From positions 147,529 to 211,528 of the forward strand of contig NZ_VUMS01000001.1 of the NCBI RefSeq assembly GCF_009696065.1: 64,000 bases of DNA, written 5' to 3'. This document shows, piece by piece, positions 26,499 to 36,800 of the stretch. Source of the stretch: Oliverpabstia intestinalis. GTDB lineage: Bacteria > Bacillota > Clostridia > Lachnospirales > Lachnospiraceae. The notes below the pieces were generated by a model. That model made no database searches. It saw nothing but the letters and a program-made list of their open reading frames with translations, and had not been told where the DNA came from. A program made the translations under genes and the position numbers. Position 1 is the stretch's first letter; each line of letters opens with the position of its first letter.

Positions 26499-27365
26499 AT
26501 GGCAATGAATCATTCTCAAAAAAAACGTCTGGAAAATGTCTGGGAGGCATTAAAACACGACAAAATCGCAATATTTTCTATTATCTTCCTTGCACTGATC
26601 CTGATATTATCCTTACTGGCTCCGGTACTCCCGCTGGAACCGAATAAAACCGATGTCGCTCATATGTTAGAGGCACCAAGCAGTGCCCATATTTTCGGAA
26701 CCGATGAAGTGGGTCGTGATTATCTGGCACGTGTTATCTACGGAGGACGTGTGTCCCTGCTGGTCGGCGTGCTTGCCATGCTGATGAGTGTGACCATCGG
26801 TGTCACTGTTGGGATCCTTGCCGGTTATCTCGGCGGTATCATAGATGGTATCCTGATGCGGATCGTTGACATTCTGCAGTCCATTCCGTGGCTGATTCTG
26901 GTTACAGTTATCAGTATTTTCTTCAAACAGGGACTGGTGTCCATTATTATCGTGATCGGATTCTTCTCCTGGATGGAAATTGCCCGCCTGGTGCGTGCGG
27001 AGGTTATGTCCGTCAAAGAGAGGGAGTACGTCCTCTATGCGGACTTTGCCGGCGTGCCGTTATTTAAAATGGTACTCCGTCATCTGATTCCTTCGGTACT
27101 GCCGACGATCATCATCGCAGCGACCACCAGTATCTCCAATGCGATCATGACAGAGTCATCCCTGAGTTTCTTAGGGATAGGTATTCAGGAACCGCTGTCT
27201 TCCTGGGGAAAATTACTGCAGAGTGCGCAGAGTAACCTGCAGAATGCCGTTTACATGGCGATCATCCCCGGTCTTTTGATCATGCTGACCATCTTTGCGT
27301 TCAACAAACTGGGCAATCTGCTTCGGATCTATGTAGATCCCCGTGTCATGGACGCAGGCAAATAG
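26499..27365 (+). CDS. oppC: Peptide ABC importer permease OppC/DppC
   Basis: The 288-aa protein has an N-terminal segment (LLAPVLPLEPNKTDVAHMLEAP) and HIFGTDEVGRDYLARVIYGG typical of DppC, followed by the membrane domain with SSLSFLGIGIQEP. It starts four nt after the oppB stop. Confidence 0.95.
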   Translation: MAMNHSQKKRLENVWEALKHDKIAIFSIIFLALILILSLLAPVLPLEPNKTDVAHMLEAPSSAHIFGTDEVGRDYLARVIYGGRVSLLVGVLAMLMSVTIGVTVGILAGYLGGIIDGILMRIVDILQSIPWLILVTVISIFFKQGLVSIIIVIGFFSWMEIARLVRAEVMSVKEREYVLYADFAGVPLFKMVLRHLIPSVLPTIIIAATTSISNAIMTESSLSFLGIGIQEPLSSWGKLLQSAQSNLQNAVYMAIIPGLLIMLTIFAFNKLGNLLRIYVDPRVMDAGK

Positions 27366-27376
27366 GAGGAGTGGAG

Positions 27377-28387
27377 ATGAAAGAAAACAGAGTATTAACC
27401 ATAGACAATCTGACCACTACGTTTGAGAGTCACAAACAGAAGATTCAGGCGGTGCGCGGTGTCTCCCTCCATGTGGATGAAGGAGATATTCTGGCTATTG
27501 TAGGAGAGTCCGGAAGTGGGAAAAGTGTAACTATGAAGTCGGTCATGGGACTTCTCGGAGAAAATGCAGATGTGCAGGCAGATCATCTGGAACTGCTGCA
27601 GAAGGATCTGCTGTCCATGTCTGAAAAAGAAAAACGGAAAATGCGTGGAAAAGATATGGCAATGATCTTTCAGGATCCGATGACTGCCCTGAATCCGCTG
27701 AAAAAGATCGGGTATCATATGATCGAGGTACTCCGACGTCATCAGAACCTGAGCAAGGCAGAAGCAAGAAAAGTAGCCATCGATATGCTGGGAAAGGTAG
27801 GAATCCCGTCGGCAGAAAGCCGGATGGATCAGTATCCCCATGAATTTTCCGGTGGTATGAGACAGCGTGTCATGATCGCAATGGCACTGTGTTGCCAGCC
27901 GCGGCTGCTGATCGCCGATGAACCGACAACCGCACTGGATGTAACCATCCAGGCGCAGATTCTGCAGCTTCTCAAACAGTTAAATGAAAATGAGCAGATG
28001 AATATTATTCTGATCACCCACGATCTCGGGGTGGTAGCTTCTCTGGCGAAACGGATCGAAGTGATGTACGGGGGTCTGATCATGGAAGAGGGAACCACAG
28101 AAGAGATCTTCGAACATCCGACCCATCCGTACACGAGAGCACTGCTTCATGCGATTCCAAAATGTGAGAGCGGATGTCGGGAACGCCTCGAACCGATCCC
28201 GGGTATGGCACCGTCTCTGGCGAATCCGCCGGCGGGATGTCCATTTGTGACCCGCTGCCGGTTTGCATGTGAGGAATGTAAGAAAGGGATCCCGTCCATG
28301 CGGGCATATTCCGATACCCAGTCCTCCAGATGTATCTTCACAAAAGAAGAACTGGACGAGAAAGAGAAGAAAGAAGAGGAGAAATAA
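27377..28387 (+). CDS. oppD: Peptide ABC importer ATPase OppD/DppD
   Basis: The ATG at 27377 is 7 nt after AGGAGG; an in-frame GTG at 27371 is too close to it. The 336-aa ATPase has Walker A GESGSGKS, signature [15 protein letters not shown], Walker [13 protein letters not shown] and the OppD C-terminal tail with clustered cysteines ([14 protein letters not shown]). Confidence 0.95.
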   Translation: MKENRVLTIDNLTTTFESHKQKIQAVRGVSLHVDEGDILAIVGESGSGKSVTMKSVMGLLGENADVQADHLELLQKDLLSMSEKEKRKMRGKDMAMIFQDPMTALNPLKKIGYHMIEVLRRHQNLSKAEARKVAIDMLGKVGIPSAESRMDQYPHEFSGGMRQRVMIAMALCCQPRLLIADEPTTALDVTIQAQILQLLKQLNENEQMNIILITHDLGVVASLAKRIEVMYGGLIMEEGTTEEIFEHPTHPYTRALLHAIPKCESGCRERLEPIPGMAPSLANPPAGCPFVTRCRFACEECKKGIPSMRAYSDTQSSRCIFTKEELDEKEKKEEEK

Positions 28388-28388
28388 T

Positions 28389-29366
28389 ATGGAAACAAAA
28401 GAACAATATCTTCTGGAAGCGAAGAATCTGTCCAAGTATTTCCCGGTCAAAAATTTCTTCGGAAAACTGGTACAGGAAGTACGGGCGGTGGACCGCGTGA
28501 ACCTTTCTATTAAAAAAGGAGAAACCTTCGGTCTGGTGGGAGAGTCCGGTTGTGGAAAGTCCACACTGGGACGTACTCTGATCCGTATGTATGAGCCGAC
28601 CGATGGAATCTTAACCTACGACGGTTACGACATCACAAAGACAAAAGGTAAAGAACTCCTTGCATATCATAAGAGAATGCAGATTATTTTTCAGGATCCT
28701 TATTCTGCGTTGGATCCCCATCAGAATGTAAGAGAAATCATGGCTGAACCGATATCTGTCTTTGAAAAACTTCCGGAAAAAGAGATGGATGAGCGGATTG
28801 TAAGCCTTCTTGAAAAAGTAGGTATGAAGGCAGACGATATGGAAAAATATGCCTATGAGTTTTCCGGCGGACAGCGTCAGCGTATCGGTATCGCAAGAGC
28901 CTTATCCGTCAATCCGGAATTCCTGCTCTGCGATGAGCCGATCTCCGCACTGGACGTATCGATCCAGGCACAGGTTGTCAACGTGCTGGAAGATCTGCAG
29001 CAGGAACTGGGACTGACTTACCTGTTTGTGGCACATGATCTGTCCATGGTGCGCCATATCTCCGACAGGATTGGTGTGATGTACCTTGGTAAGATTGTGG
29101 AGAGCGGAGAAAGCGATGAAGTGTATGACAATCCATGCCACCCATACACCCGGGCATTGCTGGCCTCCATTCCGATCGCAGATCCCAAGCGGGCACTCAG
29201 TCTGGAACACTGCGGCATCGAGGGAGATCTTCCGAGTCCGTTGCATGTTCCGTCCGGCTGTCGTTTCCATACACGCTGTCCTTACGCGACCGATCAGTGC
29301 AGACAGCAGGAACCGGAACTGGAAGAGAGAACACCGGGCCATATGGTGGCATGCTGGAAAAAATAA
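28389..29366 (+). CDS. oppF: Peptide ABC importer ATPase OppF/DppF
   Basis: The ATG at 28389 follows the oppD stop by one nt and has GAGGAG upstream; the frame extends back into oppD without a start signal. The 325-aa ATPase shows Walker [10 protein letters not shown], signature [15 protein letters not shown], Walker [12 protein letters not shown] and a Cys-containing tail ([14 protein letters not shown]). Confidence 0.95.
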   Translation: METKEQYLLEAKNLSKYFPVKNFFGKLVQEVRAVDRVNLSIKKGETFGLVGESGCGKSTLGRTLIRMYEPTDGILTYDGYDITKTKGKELLAYHKRMQIIFQDPYSALDPHQNVREIMAEPISVFEKLPEKEMDERIVSLLEKVGMKADDMEKYAYEFSGGQRQRIGIARALSVNPEFLLCDEPISALDVSIQAQVVNVLEDLQQELGLTYLFVAHDLSMVRHISDRIGVMYLGKIVESGESDEVYDNPCHPYTRALLASIPIADPKRALSLEHCGIEGDLPSPLHVPSGCRFHTRCPYATDQCRQQEPELEERTPGHMVACWKK

Positions 29367-29390
29367 AAAGAGTGAGGAACAGATAGAAAT

Positions 29391-30668
29391 ATGCTTTCAA
29401 AAGAATATTACCGAACTTATGTCCAGATCCTGAAAGATGAACTGGTGCCGGCGATGGGATGTACCGAGCCTATCGCCATCGCTTATGCGGGAGCTGTTGC
29501 CAGAAAGACACTGGGAGCCCTTCCAGAGCGGGTGGAGGTTGCGGTCAGCCGAAATATTATAAAAAATGTAAAAAGCGTGGTTGTTCCACATACCGGTGGA
29601 CTGCGTGGAATCGAAGCCGCCGCAGCTGCCGGAATCGTGGCAGGAGATGCTGCGAAGGAACTGGAGGTCATCTCCCATGTGGAACAGGAAGACATCGAAG
29701 TAATGGGAACCTTCCTGAAGGAAGTTCCGTGCAGTGTCTGTGAGGCATCCTCTGATCTGATCTTTGATATTCAGATTACTTTATATCACGGAGAAGATAG
29801 AGCGAGTGTACGGATCACCGATTTCCACACGAATCTGGTGCATGTGTCCAGAAACGGGGAGATTCTTCTGGCAAAAGAGATTACCGGAAAAGAAGAATCC
29901 GCACTGGCAGACAAATCGACGCTTACCATAGAAAAAATCTTTGCATTTGCAAAGGAAGTGGACCTTGCAGATGTCCGTGAAGTACTGGAACGTCAGGTTC
30001 GTTACAACATGGCGATCGCCGAGGAAGGGCTCTGTGGTAATTATGGAGCCAATATCGGAAAGGTCCTGTTGGCCACTTACGGCGATCAGGATGTCAAGGT
30101 GCGCGCCAAAGCCATGGCGGCTGCCGGTTCCGATGCAAGAATGAACGGCTGTGAACTTCCGGTAGTGATCAATTCCGGAAGCGGCAACCAGGGAATCACA
30201 GCTTCTGTCCCGATCGTGGTTTTTGCAAAAGAACTGCAGGTATCGGAAGAGACGATGTACCGGGCTCTGGTGATCTCAAATTTGGCAACGATCCATATCA
30301 AAGAAGGAATCGGCAGACTTTCCGCATACTGCGGTGCAGTAGGAGCCGGATGTGGCTGTGGCGCAGGGATCGCCTACCTGTACGGAGACGGCAAGAAGGA
30401 GGGCGAGCATGCCATTGTCAACGGTCTTGCCATTGTATCAGGTATGATCTGCGACGGAGCGAAAGCATCCTGCGCAGCGAAGATCGCATCCTCTGTAGAC
30501 GCGGGAATCCTTGGTTACTTTATGTATAAGAACGGACAGCAGTTTATCGGCGGTGACGGTATCGTAAAAAAAGGAGTGGAAAATACGATCCGCTGTGTTG
30601 GTAAACTGGCATCTGAAGGTATGCTTGAGACAGACCGGGAGATCGTGCATCTGATGATCCACGGATAA
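29391..30668 (+). CDS. L-cysteine desulfidase / UPF0597 (CyuA, YhaM) family protein
   Basis: The 425-aa protein has family marks GCTEPIAIAYAGA near the N-terminus and a glycine/cysteine-rich GAGCGCGAGIAYLYGD segment near residue 320. The family includes catabolic cysteine desulfidase CyuA, an iron-sulfur enzyme that makes pyruvate, ammonia and sulfide, and resembles serine dehydratase alpha domains. It starts 24 nt after oppF and is the last gene of the peptide importer operon, so it may consume cysteine from imported peptides. Serine or another beta-substituted amino acid is the alternative substrate. Confidence 0.88.
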   Translation: MLSKEYYRTYVQILKDELVPAMGCTEPIAIAYAGAVARKTLGALPERVEVAVSRNIIKNVKSVVVPHTGGLRGIEAAAAAGIVAGDAAKELEVISHVEQEDIEVMGTFLKEVPCSVCEASSDLIFDIQITLYHGEDRASVRITDFHTNLVHVSRNGEILLAKEITGKEESALADKSTLTIEKIFAFAKEVDLADVREVLERQVRYNMAIAEEGLCGNYGANIGKVLLATYGDQDVKVRAKAMAAAGSDARMNGCELPVVINSGSGNQGITASVPIVVFAKELQVSEETMYRALVISNLATIHIKEGIGRLSAYCGAVGAGCGCGAGIAYLYGDGKKEGEHAIVNGLAIVSGMICDGAKASCAAKIASSVDAGILGYFMYKNGQQFIGGDGIVKKGVENTIRCVGKLASEGMLETDREIVHLMIHG

Positions 30669-30682
30669 TACATACAAAAAAG

Positions 30683-30824
30683 GTAACTGTTCAGTACCTT
30701 CACAGTTACGAGTCAAAATGCATTTAAAATCACCTTCGGTGATGGCATTTTGACTTGTATGTCTCGGGATTTTGGCATATTCATGCCAAAACACCTCGCG
30801 GGATATTACTTACTGAATAGTTAC
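30683..30824 (+). repeat. Family B modular element, reference copy
   Basis: The 142-bp element begins GTAACTGTTCAGTA and ends with the inverted TACTGAATAGTTAC. Inside are three nested hairpins: GTAACTGT/ACAGTTAC, AGTCAAAATGC/GCATTTTGACT around ATCACC-TTC-GGTGAT, and TTTTGGCAT/ATGCCAAAA, then the CACCTCGCGGGATATTA module. It contains no ORF of note. With the family A copy that follows, it fills the 550-nt gap after the desulfidase gene. Confidence 0.75.
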
Positions 30825-30957
30825 CAAAAAAGCTCTTTTTGCATGAAAAAACGGTTAGTTATATAAAACCGCAAAGGCAAAGGGGGCTTTACTTTTTTTA
30901 CAAAACGTGATAAAAGTATAGAGGAGTAACTATTCGGTAAAAATATCCTGTGAGTTT

Positions 30958-31123
30958 CTAGAGCGTGTTTGAAAAAGGCTTTTCGTGAACTGCAAGTCCC
31001 AGTTTGTGGGAGATTTTATCCGAATGAGGGCGGCGTAGCGGGCTACGGCAACCGAATGAGGGTAAAATCTCCCGCAAAGTGGGGCTTGCAGATTGCGGAA
31101 ATGATTTTTCAGACACGCTCTAG
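30958..31123. repeat. Family A inverted-repeat element, copy 2
   Basis: The segment is bounded by CTAGAGCGTGT and ACACGCTCTAG and is the reverse-orientation counterpart of the copy at 1477-1638, with most positions conserved. ORFs can be read through it on both strands because of its symmetry; they are not genes. Confidence 0.8.
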
Positions 31124-31166
31124 GGCAGGGAACTGTCGAAAGTCCGGGATATGCAGACAAAAATTC

Positions 31167-31196
31167 AGGGCTGTTTTCTCTAAAACAGCCCTTTTT
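31167..31196 (+). terminator. Terminator or attenuator just upstream of the CobW gene
   Basis: AGGGCTGTTTT (31167-31177) and AAAACAGCCCT (31182-31192) form a perfect 11-bp stem with a 4-nt loop, followed by a T run to 31196. It ends 11 nt before the AGGAGG of the metallochaperone gene, so it may regulate that gene. Confidence 0.75.
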
Positions 31197-31221
31197 GGGC
31201 GTTTTTCAGGAGGTAAAAAAC

Positions 31222-32307
31222 ATGACAAAGATTGACATTATTTCAGGATTTTTAGGAGCCGGAAAAACAACACTGATTAAAAAACTGCTTTCTGAAGCTT
31301 TAAAAGGCGAGCAGGTAGTGCTGATTGAAAATGAATTTGGAGAGATCGGTATTGACGGAGGATTTTTAAAAGACTCCGGTATCGAGATCCGTGAGATGAA
31401 CTCCGGATGTATCTGCTGTTCTCTGGTAGGTGATTTCGGAACTTCTCTGAAAGAAGTGATTACAACGTATCATCCGGATCGTATCATCATCGAGCCGTCA
31501 GGTGTGGGCAAACTGTCTGATGTCATCAAAGCGGTAAAAGGTGTGGATGTGGACTGTGAGATCAGCCTGAACAGCTATACAACGGTAGCAGATGTAAACA
31601 AATGTAAAATGTATATGAGAAACTTCGGTGAGTTCTTCGAGAACCAGTTACAGTATGCAAGAACGATTATTCTGAGCCGTACCGATACACCGAAGGCTAC
31701 CGAAGAGAAAGTAGCCAAAGCAGTCGCTCTGATCCGCGAAGTGAACAAGGATGCAGTGATCATCACCACTCCAATCGAAAAACTGGACGGTGCACAGATT
31801 CTGGAAGCTATGGAGCAGGGCAGAGAAGAAGACGAAGATTTCTGCCCGGTATGCGGTGGACACCACGATCATGATCATCACCATGACGGCGAGTGCGGAT
31901 GCGGACATGATCATGACCATGAACATCATCATGACGGCGAGTGCGGATGCGGACATGATCATGACCATGAACATCATCATGACGGCGAGTGCGGATGTGG
32001 ACATGACCACCACCATCACCATGCGGATGAAGTATTTACAAGCTGGGGTCGTGAGACTGCTAAGAAATATACAAAAGAAGAGATCGAAGCTGCACTGAAG
32101 AAACTGTCAGAAGCAGAAGATCTTGGTGTGATCCTTCGTGCTAAAGGTATGGTGGACGGAAAAGACGGACAGTGGATCTACTTTGATATGGTTCCGGAAG
32201 AGTATGAGGTACGCACCGGTACTCCACAGATCACAGGTAAGATCTGTGTGATCGGTTCCAAGATGGCAGAAGACAAAATTGCTGAAATTTTTGGAGTGAA
32301 TGAGTAA
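31222..32307 (+). CDS. CobW/COG0523 family GTPase with His/Cys-rich metal-binding repeats
   Basis: The ATG at 31222 follows AGGAGG; an upstream in-frame ATG lacks one. The 361-aa protein has Walker A GFLGAGKTT (residues 9-17), the family metal motif CICC, and a CobW C-terminal domain. Between the domains lies a CPVCGGHH motif and a histidine tract built from three 16-residue repeats of the form HHHDGECGCGHDHDHE. COG0523 proteins deliver zinc, cobalt or nickel, or work under metal limitation; which metal is not readable. The stop overlaps the start of the second CobW gene, so they are co-translated. Confidence 0.93.
   Translation: MTKIDIISGFLGAGKTTLIKKLLSEALKGEQVVLIENEFGEIGIDGGFLKDSGIEIREMNSGCICCSLVGDFGTSLKEVITTYHPDRIIIEPSGVGKLSDVIKAVKGVDVDCEISLNSYTTVADVNKCKMYMRNFGEFFENQLQYARTIILSRTDTPKATEEKVAKAVALIREVNKDAVIITTPIEKLDGAQILEAMEQGREEDEDFCPVCGGHHDHDHHHDGECGCGHDHDHEHHHDGECGCGHDHDHEHHHDGECGCGHDHHHHHADEVFTSWGRETAKKYTKEEIEAALKKLSEAEDLGVILRAKGMVDGKDGQWIYFDMVPEEYEVRTGTPQITGKICVIGSKMAEDKIAEIFGVNE
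31876..32010 (+). repeat. 48-bp tandem repeat coding for the His/Cys tract
   Basis: Units begin at 31876, 31924 and 31972; the first two are complete and nearly identical and the third is partial and diverged. Each unit encodes 16 residues with GECGCG and clustered HD pairs. High DNA identity suggests recent expansion. Confidence 0.85.
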
Positions 32308-33257
32308 TGATGAAGAGAGATGTTCCCGTATATTTAATTACAGGATTTTTAGAGAGTGGTAAAACCCAGTTTCTGGATTTTACCATTCATCAGAGTTATT
32401 TTCAGATTCCGGACAAAACGCTTCTGATTCTCTGCGAAGAGGGAGAAGAGGAGTACGATGAGGAAAGCCTGAAAAAAATGAATACGGTGATCGAGATCAT
32501 CGAAGATCCGGAAGACTTTAACGCGGATACCCTGCAGATGTTGAATAAAAAACATCATCCGGGAAGAGTTCTGGTAGAGTACAATCCGCTGTGGTCTGTA
32601 GATAAGTTCTATCAGACCGATATGCCACGTTACTGGGATCTGGCACAGCACATCGTAACCGTGGATGCCAGTACCTTCCAGATCTATATGAACAATATGA
32701 AATCCTTGTTCATGGAGATGATCCGAAACGCGGATCTGGTAATTTTCAACCGCTGTCAGGATGAACATCCGCTGGCAAACTTCCGCCGCAGCGTCAAAGT
32801 TGTCAATTCCAGAGCGGAAGTGGTATTTGAAAATGAAGAGGGCGAGATCGACGATATTTTTCAGGATGAGATGCCGTATGATATGAACGCGGATATCATT
32901 GATATTGAAGATATCGATTACGGTATCTGGTATGTGGATATGATGGATAATCTGAAAAAATATGTGGATAAGACGGTTCGGTTTAAAGGACAGGTGTTGA
33001 AAAGTCGTGAGCTGAACGCAGGATTTTTCGTGCCTGGACGTATGGCGATGACCTGCTGTGCGGATGATACCCAGTTTATCGGCTATATCTGTAAGAATCC
33101 GGCAGCCAAGAGACTGCGGATCGGCAGCTGGGTAACGGTAACTGCAAAAGTTAAAGACGAATTTATGGAAGTATACAACGGCAGAGGTCCGGTATTGTAC
33201 GCAACAGAGATTGAAGCGGCAGAAAAACCGGAGCAGGAGCTGGTATACTTCGGCTGA
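32307..33257 (+). CDS. Second CobW-like GTPase fused to a DUF1980/TIGR03943-like C-terminal domain
   Basis: The 316-aa protein begins VPVYLITGFLESGKTQFLD, a CobW-like P-loop, but the CxCC motif of the family is not visible. The last 100 residues (GQVLKSRELNAGFFVPGRMA; MTCCADDTQFIGYIC; YNGRGPVLYATEIE) resemble the C-terminal domain of TIGR03943/YcgQ proteins, which occur with YcgR-type permeases in metal-related loci. It starts within the stop codon of the preceding gene. The two proteins probably act together in metal handling. Confidence 0.82.
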   Translation: MMKRDVPVYLITGFLESGKTQFLDFTIHQSYFQIPDKTLLILCEEGEEEYDEESLKKMNTVIEIIEDPEDFNADTLQMLNKKHHPGRVLVEYNPLWSVDKFYQTDMPRYWDLAQHIVTVDASTFQIYMNNMKSLFMEMIRNADLVIFNRCQDEHPLANFRRSVKVVNSRAEVVFENEEGEIDDIFQDEMPYDMNADIIDIEDIDYGIWYVDMMDNLKKYVDKTVRFKGQVLKSRELNAGFFVPGRMAMTCCADDTQFIGYICKNPAAKRLRIGSWVTVTAKVKDEFMEVYNGRGPVLYATEIEAAEKPEQELVYFG

Positions 33258-33273
33258 TGAAGGAGTTATCATT

Positions 33274-33834
33274 ATGTATCTGATCGTAGGCCTGGGCAAT
33301 CCGGGAAAACAGTATGAAAATACCCGCCATAACGTGGGATTTGACGCGGTTGATCTTCTGGTGGATGAGTATCGCGTACCCTCTTCGGGAAAACAACATA
33401 AGGCAATGTACGGAAAGGGCGTGATCGCGGGTCAGAAAGTGATCCTGGCGAAACCGCTGACCTACATGAACCTGAGCGGGGAATCAGTGAGAGCCCTGGT
33501 AGACTATTATAAGATCGATCCGGAAGAAGAACTGATCGTGATCTATGACGATATCAGTCTGGAACCGGGAAAGATCCGGATACGGAAAAAAGGAAGTGCG
33601 GGCGGCCATAACGGGATCAAAAATATTATCGCACAGCTGGGCACCCAGAACTTCCAGAGAGTCAAAGTTGGAGTCGGAGAAAAGCCGAAGGGCTGGGATC
33701 TGGCGGATTATGTGCTGGGACACTTTTCCAAAGAAGACCGGGGACTGGTGGATGACGCGCTGAAACGCGTGGCAGGCGCCGTGGAACTGATGGTGCAGGG
33801 AGAAGTGGATCAGGCGATGAATCAGTTTAACTAG
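33274..33834 (+). CDS. pth: Peptidyl-tRNA hydrolase
   Basis: The ATG at 33274 follows AAGGAG; the frame is open into the previous gene. The 186-aa enzyme recycles peptidyl-tRNA dropped by ribosomes. It begins MYLIVGLGNPGKQYENTRHN with catalytic H19 and has YDDISLEPGKIRIRKKGSAG and the GHNG region. It lies 12 nt before mfd, the usual Firmicutes arrangement. Confidence 0.97.
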   Translation: MYLIVGLGNPGKQYENTRHNVGFDAVDLLVDEYRVPSSGKQHKAMYGKGVIAGQKVILAKPLTYMNLSGESVRALVDYYKIDPEEELIVIYDDISLEPGKIRIRKKGSAGGHNGIKNIIAQLGTQNFQRVKVGVGEKPKGWDLADYVLGHFSKEDRGLVDDALKRVAGAVELMVQGEVDQAMNQFN

Positions 33835-33846
33835 AAAGGGAAAACG

Positions 33847-36800
33847 ATGGATGCATTCGTACAACCATTATATGAACTGGCCGATTTTGATGCGATCATA
33901 AGACAACTGAAGAAACCGGGAATCGTACAGGTTTCCGGATGCCTGGACTCCCAGAAAGCTCATTTTACCAATGGGCTTCTCCGGGAGTTTCCTTTTCGAC
34001 TGATCGTTGCGGAAAATGATCTGAAAGCCAAGGCATTTTATGAGGATTTTCGTCTGTATGACCCGGAAGTACTGTATTATCCGGCGAGGGATCTGATCTT
34101 TTATCAGGCAGATATCCATGGTAATCTTCTTACCAGACAACGGATCCAGGTGCTTCGCGCACTGCTGGAGCGGGAAGAAGTGACGATCGTTACTTCGATC
34201 GACAGCTGCCTGGACTGTCTGGTGCCGCTTGCCGTGTGGAAGGAAAAAGTAATAAAGATTCGCAATGACAGCGAGATTGACCTGGATCGGATGAAAAGAC
34301 ATCTGTTGGAACTCGGGTATGAATGGGCGGCGCAGGTAGAGGTTCCGGGACAGTTTTCTATCCGTGGTGGAATCATGGATGTATTTTCTCTGACCGAGGA
34401 TAATCCGTGGCGTATCGAACTGTGGGGAGATGAGGTGGATTCCATCCGCAGTTTTGATGCGGAAAGCCAGCGCTCGATCGAGAATCTGGAGGAGATTACG
34501 ATCTATCCGGCGACGGAAGTGGTGCTGGATAAGGAGACGATCCGACAAGGCATCAAAGCCATTGAAAAAGAGGCGCAAAAGAGTCAGAAGAAGTTCCGGG
34601 ACGAGATGAAGACAGAGGAAGGGGCGAGAGTCCGCCAGATCGCCGCTGAATTAAAAGACCAGTTAGAAGAGATGGAGCATATTGCCGGAGCAGAAAGTTT
34701 TGTCCGGTATTTTTATAAGAAAACAGAATCGTTATTGGAATATCTGCCGGAGAACACGCTGGTTGTGATCGACGAGCCGAACCGGTTGACAGAACATGCA
34801 AAGACAACAGAAGAAGAATTTCGGGAGAGTATGATTCACCGTTTGGAAAAGGGGTATCTTCTGCCCGGACAGATGGAAGTGATCGGAAACCATCAGGAAG
34901 TAGTGCATCGGTTTCATCAGATGCATACACTGTCATTGTCCACGATGGAGCCACGGGGAACCGGGTGGAACTTCACTATGGAGATGCAGCTGACTGTAAA
35001 ATCGGTCAACCCGTACAACAACAGTTTTGAGATGCTGGTAAAAGATCTGTTGCGTTGGAAAAAATCCGGTTACCGGATGCTGTTGTTATCTCCTTCACGA
35101 ACAAGGGCGGCCAGACTGGCAAAAGATCTGCAGGATCAGGAACTGTCAGCTTTTTACAGTGAGGATCCGGAAGAACTGATCCAGCCGGGACAGATCAAGG
35201 TCACCTGGGGACGGGTAAGCCGTGGCTTCGAGTATCCGATGGTCAAATACGTGGTGATCTCGGAGACGGATATTTTCGGCAAAGAAAAGAAGAAAAAACG
35301 GAAAAAATCCCAGTACAGCGGAAAGAAGATCCAGAGCTTTTCGGAGCTTTCCGTAGGAGACTTTGTGGTTCATGAAAACCACGGGCTGGGCGTGTACCGC
35401 GGCATCGAGAAGATGGAAGTGGATGGTGTGGTGAAAGACTATATCAAGATCGAGTATGCAGGAAAAAGTAACCTGTATATTCTCGCCACCCAGCTGGATG
35501 TCCTGCAAAAATATGCCGATTCTGATGCGGCAAAGACACCGAAGTTAAACAAACTCGGCGGACAGGAATGGAAGAAGACCAAGACGAAGGTCCGCGGAGC
35601 TGTAAAGAATATCGCAAAAGATCTGGTGGCACTGTATGCAGCCAGACAGCAGGAAGCCGGTTTCCGCTATGGACCGGATACGGTATGGCAGCGGGAATTT
35701 GAAGAGATGTTTCCATTTGAAGAGACGGAGGATCAGCTGCAGGCGATCGAGGCGGCAAAGCAGGATATGGAGAGCCCGAAGATCATGGATCGGCTGATCT
35801 GCGGAGATGTGGGCTACGGGAAGACGGAGATTGCGATCCGTGTGGCATTTAAGGCGATCCAGGAGGGAAAACAGGTGGTTTATCTGGTTCCGACCACGAT
35901 CCTTGCACAGCAGCATTACAATACATTTGTACAGCGGATGAAGGATTTTCCGGTGCGCGTGGACCTTCTGTGCCGGTTCCGTACCGCCAGCCAGCAAAAA
36001 AAGACGATCGGGGATCTGAAAAAAGGTCTGGTGGATATTCTGATCGGCACCCATCGGGTGTTGTCCAAAGATGTGCAGTTTAAAGATCTGGGACTGCTGA
36101 TCATCGATGAGGAACAGCGCTTTGGTGTTACCCACAAAGAAAAGATTAAGCAGATGAAACAGAATATCGATGTCCTGACCCTGACAGCGACGCCGATTCC
36201 GCGAACTCTTCACATGAGTCTGATCGGAATCCGGGATATGAGTGTTCTGGAAGAAGCTCCACAGGACCGTACACCGATCCAGACCTATGTGATGGAATAT
36301 AACGATGAGATGGTACGGGAGGCGATCAGCCGGGAACTGGCACGCGGTGGTCAGGTGTATTATGTATACAATCGTGTCAACAACATTGAAGAGATCACCA
36401 ATCAGATCCGAAAACTGGTTCCGGAGGCGAGCGTGGCATTTGCCCACGGACAGATGAGCGAGCGTGAACTGGAAAAGATCATGTATGGATTTATTAACGG
36501 AGAGATCGATGTTCTGGTCTCCACAACAATCATCGAGACGGGGCTGGATATCTCGAATGCCAATACCATGATCATCCATGATGCGGATCAGATGGGACTT
36601 TCTCAGTTGTATCAGCTGAGAGGAAGGGTAGGACGATCCAACCGGACCGCATACGCTTTTCTGATGTACCGGAGAAATAAGATGTTAAAAGAAATCGCAG
36701 AAAAACGCCTCCATGCGATCCGCGAATTCACTGAACTGGGAAGCGGGATCAAGATTGCCATGCGTGATCTGGAACTGCGTGGTGCGGGCAATCTTCTGGG

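Noticed and set aside
29086..29433. 115-aa plus-strand frame between oppF and the desulfidase gene
   Set aside because: It overlaps both genes in another frame and has no start signal.
30930..31235. Similar short frames on both strands over the family A element
   Set aside because: The element is nearly symmetric, so both strands give the same artefactual frame.
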